A stretch of 64,000 bases of DNA, taken from contig CABUKU010000004.1 of NCBI GenBank assembly GCA_902492205.1, positions 1 through 64,000 of the forward strand, read 5' to 3'. Below, piece by piece: positions 17,860 through 24,634 of the stretch. Each line of letters starts with the position of its first letter. Positions within the stretch are counted from its first letter, which is position 1. The DNA comes from an uncultured Bacteroides sp. (GTDB lineage: Bacteria > Bacteroidota > Bacteroidia > Bacteroidales > Bacteroidaceae). The position numbers and the translations under genes were made by a program. The notes under the pieces were generated by a model. The model did no database searches. It was given only the letters and a program-made list of their open reading frames with translations, and was not told the DNA's origin.

Positions 17860-18924
17860 ATGAAAGAAATGACTTCCTTAGAAAGGTGTATGACTGTTTT
17901 AAATGGCGAAACACCAGATATGTTACCTATTATTCCACAGAGTTTTATGTTTGCTGTTGAAACAGCTAATTTTAAAATAGGTGATGTGAATAAAAATGGA
18001 AAAAAGATGGCACAAGCACATATAATTTCTCAAGAAAAATATGGTTATGATGGTTGTGTTATAGATTTTGATGATGCAACGATTGCTGAAGCTGTTGGTG
18101 CAAAAGTTATTTTCCGTGAAGATGAACCTGCTACGGTCGATGAAGAACAACCTGTGTTAAAAGATTTACGTGATGTGTATAATATGCCTATTCCCGATCC
18201 TTCAAGATCTGGTCGTATGAATGAATGGTTAGAAGCAACAAGAACTTTAGTAGATGCGATTGGAGATCATGTATTTGTTATGGGACGTGCAGATCAAGGT
18301 CCATTTAGTATAGCATGTTTACTCAGAGGTACTACCCAATTTATGATGGACTTGTTAACAGAAGATAAACAATTAATTGATGATGTTTTGGATTATTGTA
18401 GGAAAATTAGTGCGGTTTTTGCAAAAGCTCAAAAAGATGCAGGAGCTCACGCAACTTCTATTGGTGATGCATTTGCAGGACCTAATTTGATTTCACCGGA
18501 TATGTATCGACAATTTGCATTAGAACCAGAGAAGAAGTTGACAAAAGAGGTGCAAGAGTATGGTATTCCTTTTTCTATTCATATTTGTGGAAATACTAAT
18601 GGAATTATTGAAGATATGGGGACAACAGGTGCTAAGATATTAGAGGTAGACTGGCAACTTGATATAGCTAAAGCACGTGAGGTGGTACCTATGTTTACTA
18701 CAATAATGGGAAATATTGATCCGAGTTTTCCTTTAGTAGTAGGTAGTCCGGAAGACGTTGATTCAGCTGTGAAAAAAATAATCGAAGCAACTAAAGGTAA
18801 GAACCATATAATTAGTTCTGGATGTGCTATGGGGCGTAATACTCCTCCTGAAAATTTCAGAGCATTTATTAATGCTGCTCGTAAATATGGTTCTTATGAA
18901 GAAATTATGCGATTAAATCAATAG
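17860..18924 (+). CDS. Corrinoid-linked zinc methyltransferase, MtaA/URO-D fold (A)
   Basis: A 354-residue TIM-barrel protein of the uroporphyrinogen-decarboxylase superfamily. It carries the zinc motif of the MtaA/MtbA/CmuA methyltransferases: His241-x-Cys243 (SIHICGNTNG) and Cys322 (SSGCAMGRNTPP), with the spacing seen in those enzymes. True heme-pathway uroporphyrinogen decarboxylases lack this motif. It would either move a methyl group from a methylated substrate to the corrinoid protein encoded 29 bp downstream (MT1), or from that protein to an acceptor (MT2). A second, divergent copy of the family follows at 19610. It starts 17 bp after the MFS gene, so it is part of the same operon. 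MT1 for an O-methyl sugar is my preferred role, not established. Confidence 0.85.
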   Translation: MKEMTSLERCMTVLNGETPDMLPIIPQSFMFAVETANFKIGDVNKNGKKMAQAHIISQEKYGYDGCVIDFDDATIAEAVGAKVIFREDEPATVDEEQPVLKDLRDVYNMPIPDPSRSGRMNEWLEATRTLVDAIGDHVFVMGRADQGPFSIACLLRGTTQFMMDLLTEDKQLIDDVLDYCRKISAVFAKAQKDAGAHATSIGDAFAGPNLISPDMYRQFALEPEKKLTKEVQEYGIPFSIHICGNTNGIIEDMGTTGAKILEVDWQLDIAKAREVVPMFTTIMGNIDPSFPLVVGSPEDVDSAVKKIIEATKGKNHIISSGCAMGRNTPPENFRAFINAARKYGSYEEIMRLNQ

Positions 18925-18953
18925 TGTATAATGTAATATAAGTATAGGATATT

Positions 18954-19592
18954 ATGGCAGAGTTAGATAAACTTTTTGATTCAATAGTGGCGGGAAAACT
19001 TGAGCCTGCTATAGAGATTACTGAACAAGCTATTAGGGAGAATTTAGAGCCTCAAATGATTATTAATAACTATATGATTAAAGCTATGGAAGAGATCGGC
19101 AATCGATTCCAGAATAATAAAGCATATGTGCCCGAATTATTGATGGCTGCACGTGCAATGAAAGGAGCTTTAGAACTTTTGAAACCTCACCTAAAAGGTG
19201 ACCGCTCGAGTACGATTGGTAAAATAATTATTGGGACTGTATATGGTGATTTACATGATATTGGAAAGAACTTGGTAGCCTCTATGTTTGAGGGGTGTGG
19301 TTTTGAAGTCGTTAATCTGGGAGTAAATATCTCTGCAGATAAATTTATAGAGGTAATAAAGAAAGAAAATCCGGATGTTCTTTGCTTATCTGCACTTTTG
19401 ACTACGACAATGGGGTATATGAAAATTGTGATTGATACTTTAGAAAAAGAAGGTTTAAGAAGTAAGGTGAAAGTTATGGTGGGTGGAGCACCGGTTAATC
19501 AAATCTTTGCTGATCAGATTGGAGCAGATGGTTATACTGATAATGCAAATGCTGCTGTTATTAAAGCAAAAGAATTAATTGCGATGAGATAA
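18954..19592 (+). CDS. Corrinoid-binding methyl-carrier protein (MtaC/MtbC-like)
   Basis: A 212-residue cytosolic corrinoid protein. Residues 1-85 form the four-helix cap domain (AMEEIGNRFQNNKAYVPELL), and 88-212 form the Rossmann-like B12-binding domain. It has the full base-off/His-on signature: Asp99-x-His101-x-x-Gly104 (GDLHDIG), where His101 is the lower cobalt ligand, then SALLTT at 146-151 and GGAP at 177-180. Such proteins shuttle a methyl group between two methyltransferases as methyl-Co(III). It is encoded between exactly two URO-D-type methyltransferases, the three-part arrangement of methanogen and acetogen methyl-transfer systems. Length is typical. Confidence 0.93.
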   Translation: MAELDKLFDSIVAGKLEPAIEITEQAIRENLEPQMIINNYMIKAMEEIGNRFQNNKAYVPELLMAARAMKGALELLKPHLKGDRSSTIGKIIIGTVYGDLHDIGKNLVASMFEGCGFEVVNLGVNISADKFIEVIKKENPDVLCLSALLTTTMGYMKIVIDTLEKEGLRSKVKVMVGGAPVNQIFADQIGADGYTDNANAAVIKAKELIAMR

Positions 19593-19609
19593 TTTAAAAT
19601 TAAAATGCT

Positions 19610-20620
19610 ATGAAAGTAAATATGAAAGAATGGATTCAATCCATTATAAATAGTAATGAACGAGTTGCGTTACCAATAATAACTCATTCGGGGATAGAGA
19701 TGCTTGGTAAAACAGTTCTTGATGCCGTGACTGATGGAGAGACGCATTCTCAGGCTGTAAAATTGCTTGCTGAAAAATATCCGTCAATAGCATCAAGTGT
19801 AATAATGGACTTAACTGTTGAAGCAGAAGCGTTTGGTGCAGAAATTTATTTTTCGCCCAATGAAGTGCCAAGTGTTATTGGAAGATTAGTTTGTGATGTT
19901 GAATCTGTGCAAAGCTTGAAAATTCCTTCATTAGATACAGCACGAATTCCTGTTTATATAAAAGCGAATGAATTAATAGCTGCAAATAGTGTTAAACCTG
20001 TTATTTCAGGTTGCATCGGTCCTTATTCATTGGCCGGAAGGCTTTATGATATGTCTGAGATTATGATGGCTATGTATATTGAACCAGAATGTATAAAGTT
20101 GCTATTGGATAAGTGTACGGAGTTTATTTTAAATTATTGTAAAGCATTGAAAAAGGCCGGAGCGAATGGAGTTTTAATAGCAGAACCGGCAGCAGGTCTT
20201 CTATCCAATGAAGCATGTAAAGAGTTCTCATCAGAATATGTGAAACGTATTGTCGATGAAGTTCAGGATGAGGATTTTGTTGTGTTTTTGCATAATTGTG
20301 GAAATAGAGGACAGTGTACAGAAGCAATGGTATATACAGGAGCGGCTGGTTATCATTTTGGAAATAGTATTGATATGCTCCAAGTTTTAGTTGATTGTCC
20401 TGAAGATGTTTTGGTTATGGGAAATTTAGATCCGGTTTCATTATTTAAGATGAGTACAGCAGAACAGGTTTATAGTGCAACAATGGAACTTTTAGAGAAA
20501 ACCACTGCTTTCCCGAATTTCGTTTTATCATCGGGATGTGATACACCACCGGAAGTACCTTTTGAGAATATCGAGATGTTTTATAAAGCATTGAAGGATT
20601 ATAATTGTAATTTAAAGTAA
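19610..20620 (+). CDS. Corrinoid-linked zinc methyltransferase, MtaA/URO-D fold (B)
   Basis: A 336-residue URO-D-superfamily methyltransferase with the zinc ligands His228-x-Cys230 (FLHNCGNRGQC) and Cys310 (LSSGCDTPPEVP). It is clearly related to, but strongly diverged from, the protein encoded at 17860, as expected if one acts as substrate:corrinoid and the other as corrinoid:acceptor methyltransferase. The zinc site in MtaA/MtbA activates the thiol of coenzyme M; a thiol acceptor such as homocysteine is therefore possible here. An alternative start is Met5 (19622). It lies 17 bp after the corrinoid-protein gene and 6 bp before the cupin gene. Confidence 0.85.
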   Translation: MKVNMKEWIQSIINSNERVALPIITHSGIEMLGKTVLDAVTDGETHSQAVKLLAEKYPSIASSVIMDLTVEAEAFGAEIYFSPNEVPSVIGRLVCDVESVQSLKIPSLDTARIPVYIKANELIAANSVKPVISGCIGPYSLAGRLYDMSEIMMAMYIEPECIKLLLDKCTEFILNYCKALKKAGANGVLIAEPAAGLLSNEACKEFSSEYVKRIVDEVQDEDFVVFLHNCGNRGQCTEAMVYTGAAGYHFGNSIDMLQVLVDCPEDVLVMGNLDPVSLFKMSTAEQVYSATMELLEKTTAFPNFVLSSGCDTPPEVPFENIEMFYKALKDYNCNLK

Positions 20621-20626
20621 GAGGGT

Positions 20627-21031
20627 ATGATAGAAGAATATTATCATGAAAATAAAGGATATAATCCATATTTAATTAGAAACGGATGGCAAGTTGCACA
20701 ACTCAATTATGTGGAACAACATGGCTTGGATGATATGAATACATTGGAAATACATCATGAAACAGATGAAGTTTTCATTCTGTTCGAGGGAATAGGAGTT
20801 CTGATCGCTGCCGATATTAAGGGTGATCAGATAAAATATGAATTGATAAACATGAAAAAGGGAGTTGCCTATAATATACCGGCGGGAAGATGGCATAATA
20901 TTGGCATGAATAAAGATGCTAAAATGGTTATTGTAGAAAAATCGGATACACATTTAAATGACTGTACTTTATATGATTTGAATGAGTCTCAAAGAGAAGA
21001 CTTATATCGGAAAGTAAAGGACGTTTTATAA
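20627..21031 (+). CDS. Small cupin-domain protein
   Basis: A 134-residue single-domain cupin with motif 1 IHHETDEVFILFEG (His43, His44, Glu48) and motif 2 NIPAGRWHNIG (His90), the usual three-His/one-Glu metal site of a double-stranded beta-helix. There is no signal peptide, so it is cytosolic. It sits 6 bp after methyltransferase B and 19 bp before the GTPase gene. Cupins of this size bind or isomerise sugars, lactones or other small molecules. Here it might bind the demethylated sugar or sense the substrate, but nothing in the sequence decides this. Confidence 0.8.
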   Translation: MIEEYYHENKGYNPYLIRNGWQVAQLNYVEQHGLDDMNTLEIHHETDEVFILFEGIGVLIAADIKGDQIKYELINMKKGVAYNIPAGRWHNIGMNKDAKMVIVEKSDTHLNDCTLYDLNESQREDLYRKVKDVL

Positions 21032-21050
21032 TTGGTTATTATTGAAAAGC

Positions 21051-21938
21051 ATGGAAATATATATTGTATGGGGCTTCTTGGGCAGTGGGAAAACTACTTT
21101 CATAAATAATCTCTTATCAGTTTATTTGTATAATAAGAAAGTTGTTATTCTTGAAAATGAATCTGGTCAAGAGTCGGTAGATGGTATTTTGTTGAGAAGC
21201 AAGAATTATATAGTCAAGGATATGAAGGCAGGCTGTGTATGCTGTTCACTTCGTAATGAATTGCCATTAACTATACAAAATATACAAGACGAAATAAAGC
21301 CGGATATTTTGTTAATTGAACCTGCGGGAATATCTTCTTTGGAAGATTTAATAAGAATCCCTCATTTAAAGGTTAATCAGGTTATTACTATGGTAGATGT
21401 TGCCAACTATCATTTATTAATGAAACTGAATAGTAATTTTTATAAGAGGCAATATAGCCTATCATCGATAATGTTACTAACAAAAACTGATTTGGTGGAA
21501 GGAAAACAGGTAGAGGAGATAATAAATGAACTTATGATAATGAATCCATCGGCATTTATTTGTGTAAATTATCATGAAATAGGAGCGGATATGTGGAATG
21601 ATTTATTTAACTATCAGACAAAACATTTTATTCCGGTTTATAATTTAATAGAAATGCCCACTTATAAGATTGAGACAATTTCTATAAAGAAGCACATATC
21701 TTTAAATCAAATAAATGAAATATTCAACACTATTAATTGTAGTTCCATTGATGTGATTAGAGCAAAGGGGTTTGTTCTATCAACTGATTTAAAGATATTA
21801 AAGATTGATTATGTATGTGGTAAATTGAATGTGAAGGAGATGTCTGCAGATTTTAAAATAAATGATAATTTCCTTTCTTTTTGGTATATAAACAAAGAAG
21901 TCTTGTCTCTATCATCTATTGTAGATTCTTATTTTTGA
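21051..21938 (+). CDS. G3E-family GTPase (CobW/COG0523-like)
   Basis: A 295-residue P-loop metallochaperone-type GTPase. Walker A is GFLGSGKT (8-15), the metal-binding CxCC motif is Cys62-Val-Cys64-Cys65 (KAGCVCCSL), and the guanine-specific motif is probably TKTD (LLTKTDLV). I chose ATG 21051 because it puts the P-loop eight residues from the start as usual; the reading frame is open from a TTG at 21042. G3E proteins deliver metals or service B12 enzymes. In this operon it may load zinc into the two methyltransferases or assist corrinoid loading or reactivation of the carrier. It overlaps nothing and is followed 4 bp later by the activation-like gene. Confidence 0.85.
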   Translation: MEIYIVWGFLGSGKTTFINNLLSVYLYNKKVVILENESGQESVDGILLRSKNYIVKDMKAGCVCCSLRNELPLTIQNIQDEIKPDILLIEPAGISSLEDLIRIPHLKVNQVITMVDVANYHLLMKLNSNFYKRQYSLSSIMLLTKTDLVEGKQVEEIINELMIMNPSAFICVNYHEIGADMWNDLFNYQTKHFIPVYNLIEMPTYKIETISIKKHISLNQINEIFNTINCSSIDVIRAKGFVLSTDLKILKIDYVCGKLNVKEMSADFKINDNFLSFWYINKEVLSLSSIVDSYF

Positions 21939-21942
21939 GGTT

Positions 21943-22647
21943 ATGGGTTTGAATATATTAAATACTGCTCCTGTAGCAATTGATTTCTTTATAGATGAGA
22001 TTGATATAGTAGATACTGAGATATACTCGTATTTAGGGTATAGGGATGCCATTCCTGATGAGTATGTAGCTGCATTGATTAATAAGTTAAAAAATGAAGT
22101 TCTTACTTTGTGCCATCCTAAATTTGGATTGAAGATTATAGATGGGAAGATTGCTGGTAAGACCTCAATTGTTTTATGTGGAGATAAGTGTTTCAATCCG
22201 GGAGGAATCATTACGCGTAGTTTAAAGAATAGCGAGTCGTTTGCCATTATCATTGCTTCCGTAGGAAAAGAAATGGATCGATGGATAACGGATAAGCGTA
22301 AAGGAAATGATATTATGGAGGCATTTATTGCGGATGCATTAGGTTCGACGGTTGTTGAGGCTATTATGGTGTGTGGTATGAACTACTTGGGAAAAGAAAT
22401 GGCAGAAGTAGGTTTAAAGATCAGTAATTCATATAGTCCTGGTTATTGTGGATGGGATGTTGCGGAACAACAATTGTTATTTTCCTTGCTTCCTCCTGCA
22501 TTTTGCGGGGTAACACTTACAGATTCTAGTTTAATGCTTCCGATAAAGTCGGTCAGTGCTTTGGTTGGCATAGGGACGAATATTGAGAAAAAACCATATG
22601 GCTGTGCTATTTGCCGTAAAAAGGATTGTTATAAACGTAGGCTATAA
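21943..22647 (+). CDS. MetH activation-domain-like protein, corrinoid reactivase candidate
   Basis: A 234-residue protein that resembles the AdoMet-binding reactivation domain of cobalamin-dependent methionine synthase, but stands alone. The stretch SNSYSPGYCGWDVAEQQ (162-177) aligns with the PGY-containing AdoMet site of MetH, and LGYRDAIPDEYVAALI near residue 31 resembles the N-terminal start of related acetogen proteins. The C-terminus adds a Cys cluster, Cys221-x2-Cys224-x4-Cys229 (GCAICRKKDCYKR), absent from MetH and possibly a metal or Fe-S site. In methyl-transfer systems the Co(I) state is occasionally lost by oxidation; this protein is the best candidate to restore it. It is the last gene of the operon, before a hairpin terminator. 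Confidence 0.75.
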   Translation: MGLNILNTAPVAIDFFIDEIDIVDTEIYSYLGYRDAIPDEYVAALINKLKNEVLTLCHPKFGLKIIDGKIAGKTSIVLCGDKCFNPGGIITRSLKNSESFAIIIASVGKEMDRWITDKRKGNDIMEAFIADALGSTVVEAIMVCGMNYLGKEMAEVGLKISNSYSPGYCGWDVAEQQLLFSLLPPAFCGVTLTDSSLMLPIKSVSALVGIGTNIEKKPYGCAICRKKDCYKRRL

Positions 22648-22673
22648 CTTTATATTGATGTTTAGTAGGTATG

Positions 22674-22707
22674 TAATCGCCACTTTATTTTTATATTGTG
22701 GCGATTA
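22674..22707. terminator. Bidirectional hairpin between convergent operons
   Basis: TAATCGCCAC (22674-22683) pairs with GTGGCGATTA (22698-22707), a 10-bp stem around a 14-nt AT-rich loop, flanked by A/T-rich sequence. It lies between the end of the 14-gene operon (22647) and the end of the SDR gene (22716) and can serve both strands. Confidence 0.75.
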
Positions 22708-22715
22708 TATATAAT

Positions 22716-23507
22716 TCATCTCAAACTTGTAATATCTGCAATTGTGGGGTTATGTATAGTAAGTCCTCCATCAACAACGATTGTTTGTCCTGTGATGTAT
22801 CGGGCATCATCGGAGGCAAGGAAAGTAACTGTTTTCGCAATATCCTCCGGTTGACCTAAATAGTTGATACTGTTATGACGTAGAAAAATATCCCGTACTT
22901 GGCTGGACAGATTGTTAACCGCTGCGGGAGTCAATATTAAACCGGGAGCTATTGCATTGCACCTGATATTCTTTTTACCCATTTGAGTGGCAGTATATTC
23001 GGTTAGAGAGATTATTCCGGCTTTAGCTATTCCGTAATAAGTTCCTTGATAATCGGCAGTAATGCCACTAATTGAAGCTATGTTTACAATGTTCCCACCT
23101 CCATGTTCACTCATGATAGGAATTGCCAGTTGAGTGAGATACATGGCACAACGAATGTTGAAATGAAAGACTTCATCAAAATAGCTTATGTCAAGAGTTT
23201 CTATATCTCTGTCAAGTTTAAGATTGCTTCCTCCCACATTGTTTACCAACACATCAATGCGTCCATAGTTGATTTGTGCGAACGATATGAGTTGACGGCA
23301 GCTATCCAAATCATTGGCGGAGAAGAATGTTGCTTTGACATCCGCTCCTTTCGATATTAATTCTTTTGCAAGTTTATCAGCTTTGTCCTTAGCATAGTCT
23401 GCAATAATGACTTTAGCACCTTCATCAACCATCTCCCGGGTAGTAGCTTCACCTATACCCGATGCAGCTCCCGTGATGATAACAACTTTTTCTTTAAATC
23501 TTTTCAT
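22716..23507 (-). CDS. SDR-family NAD(P)-dependent oxidoreductase
   Basis: A 263-residue classical short-chain dehydrogenase. The cofactor motif is TGAASGIG (12-19), NNVGG lies at 89-93 in place of NNAG, and the catalytic Ser145/Ser147 region precedes Tyr158-x3-Lys162 (YYGIAKAG). The C-terminal GQPEDIAKTV and ITGQTIVVDGG are typical. An acidic residue after beta-2 (Asp37) suggests NAD over NADP. It is encoded 9 bp after a ROK sugar kinase on the same strand, so a role in sugar or sugar-alcohol metabolism is likely. The substrate is unknown. The pair faces the methyl-transfer operon across a shared terminator. Confidence 0.9.
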   Translation of the reverse strand: MKRFKEKVVIITGAASGIGEATTREMVDEGAKVIIADYAKDKADKLAKELISKGADVKATFFSANDLDSCRQLISFAQINYGRIDVLVNNVGGSNLKLDRDIETLDISYFDEVFHFNIRCAMYLTQLAIPIMSEHGGGNIVNIASISGITADYQGTYYGIAKAGIISLTEYTATQMGKKNIRCNAIAPGLILTPAAVNNLSSQVRDIFLRHNSINYLGQPEDIAKTVTFLASDDARYITGQTIVVDGGLTIHNPTIADITSLR

Positions 23508-23516
23508 AATGATACC

Positions 23517-24482
23517 TTATTCTTGTTCTTTTTCCTGCCAGACAAGAGAAGCTGCACCATAGATTGCCGCATTCTTATCTAACTGTGAAGGAAGTAATTT
23601 CACTTTGTTTTTAAATATCTTCATCATATTTTGCTCCATTGCTTCGCGGGTTGGTTTGAAAAGCAAATCTCCGGCTTTAGCAAGTCCTCCCATCAGGAAA
23701 ATGGCTTCGGGGCTGGTGATGGCGACTACATTAGCCAGTGCTTTACCTAACATTTCACCCGTATATGCAAATGTTTCTCGCGCTAACTCATCACCGGCAA
23801 GAGCAGCTTCACTGATTATTTTTGCATCCATTTGATTAAATGGAATGTCACGCAAAAGACTTGGAGAAGTATATTTGGCAATCATTTTATAAGCACTTCT
23901 TTTCACGCCGGTGGCAGAAACGTAAGTTTCAAGACATCCTTTACGTCCGCAACTGCATTGTCTCCCGTCCGGGGAAACAATAACGTGTCCTAACTCGCCG
24001 GCAAATCCGTCATGTCCATAAATAAGTTTGCCATTGGAAACGAATCCACTGCCCAGTCCTGTACCGAGGGTGATAACGAGAAAGTCCTTCATGTTCTTTG
24101 CACCCCCGTAAATCATCTCGCCGATGGCAGCGGCGTTGGCATCATTGGTTAAACAAATCGGAATATCAGGATAATACTCTTTCATCATCTCGGTAAACGG
24201 AATAATTCCATGCCAAGGCAGATTAGGAGCATATTCGATTGTTCCTTTATAGAAATTGCCATTGGGAGCGCCAATACCTATTCCTACGAGAGTTACTGAT
24301 TGTTCTATAGTGGAAAGTACTTCATGGGTAGTATTACAAAGTTCGCGAAGATAAGTATGTATGTCTTCGTGTTTGGCTGTGCCGATAAAACCTTCAGCTA
24401 AGTAATTAGCGTTGCGGTCAACAAAACCGAACTTGGTAAATGTCCCACCTATATCTATGCCTAATGCTACTTCTGTTTTCAT
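23517..24482 (-). CDS. ROK-family sugar kinase
   Basis: A 321-residue ROK kinase (glucokinase/N-acetylhexosamine kinase group). It shows the ATP phosphate-binding loop GIDIGGTFTKFG (8-19), the catalytic Asp114 in NDANAA, a sugar-binding GELGH (162-166) and the zinc motif His166 with Cys176-x-Cys178-x4-Cys183 (CSCGRKGCLE). It has no helix-turn-helix, so it is an enzyme and not a repressor. It would phosphorylate an aldohexose in the cytoplasm. Mannose released by the neighbouring mannosidase operon is a possible substrate, but ROK specificity cannot be read with confidence. Confidence 0.92.
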   Translation of the reverse strand: MKTEVALGIDIGGTFTKFGFVDRNANYLAEGFIGTAKHEDIHTYLRELCNTTHEVLSTIEQSVTLVGIGIGAPNGNFYKGTIEYAPNLPWHGIIPFTEMMKEYYPDIPICLTNDANAAAIGEMIYGGAKNMKDFLVITLGTGLGSGFVSNGKLIYGHDGFAGELGHVIVSPDGRQCSCGRKGCLETYVSATGVKRSAYKMIAKYTSPSLLRDIPFNQMDAKIISEAALAGDELARETFAYTGEMLGKALANVVAITSPEAIFLMGGLAKAGDLLFKPTREAMEQNMMKIFKNKVKLLPSQLDKNAAIYGAASLVWQEKEQE

Positions 24483-24545
24483 ATTGATTTGTTTTTCATT
24501 AAGAACAAATCAGAAATGGTTTTGCTTAATATAGTGCAGATTATA

Positions 24546-24578
24546 TTTTGCGTGATTTGAAGATATTGATACGCAAAA
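24546..24578. promoter_or_regulatory. Inverted repeat TTTTGCGT-N17-ACGCAAAA
   Basis: Perfect 8-bp arms lie in the 152-bp divergent gap between the ROK kinase and the GH2 gene. A consensus-like -7 box TACTTTTG at 24606-24613 for the GH2 gene follows 27 bp later, with no good TTTG at -33. The repeat is a candidate regulator site for either gene. No second copy was noticed. Confidence 0.4.
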
Positions 24579-24634
24579 GAATAATTTACTTTCATGGCGG
24601 ATAGTTACTTTTGTCCAAACCTTAGATTTAAGAC

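Noticed and set aside
17860..20620. Heme-pathway uroporphyrinogen decarboxylases (hemE)
   Set aside because: The superfamily fold fits, but both proteins carry the H-x-C...C zinc motif of methyltransferases and flank a corrinoid carrier protein; no heme genes are nearby.
22674..22707. Cobalamin riboswitch fragment, because GCCAC resembles part of a B12 box
   Set aside because: It is one arm of a perfect 10-bp hairpin between two convergent genes, which is a terminator. No riboswitch-like leader was found before any B12-related gene in the window.
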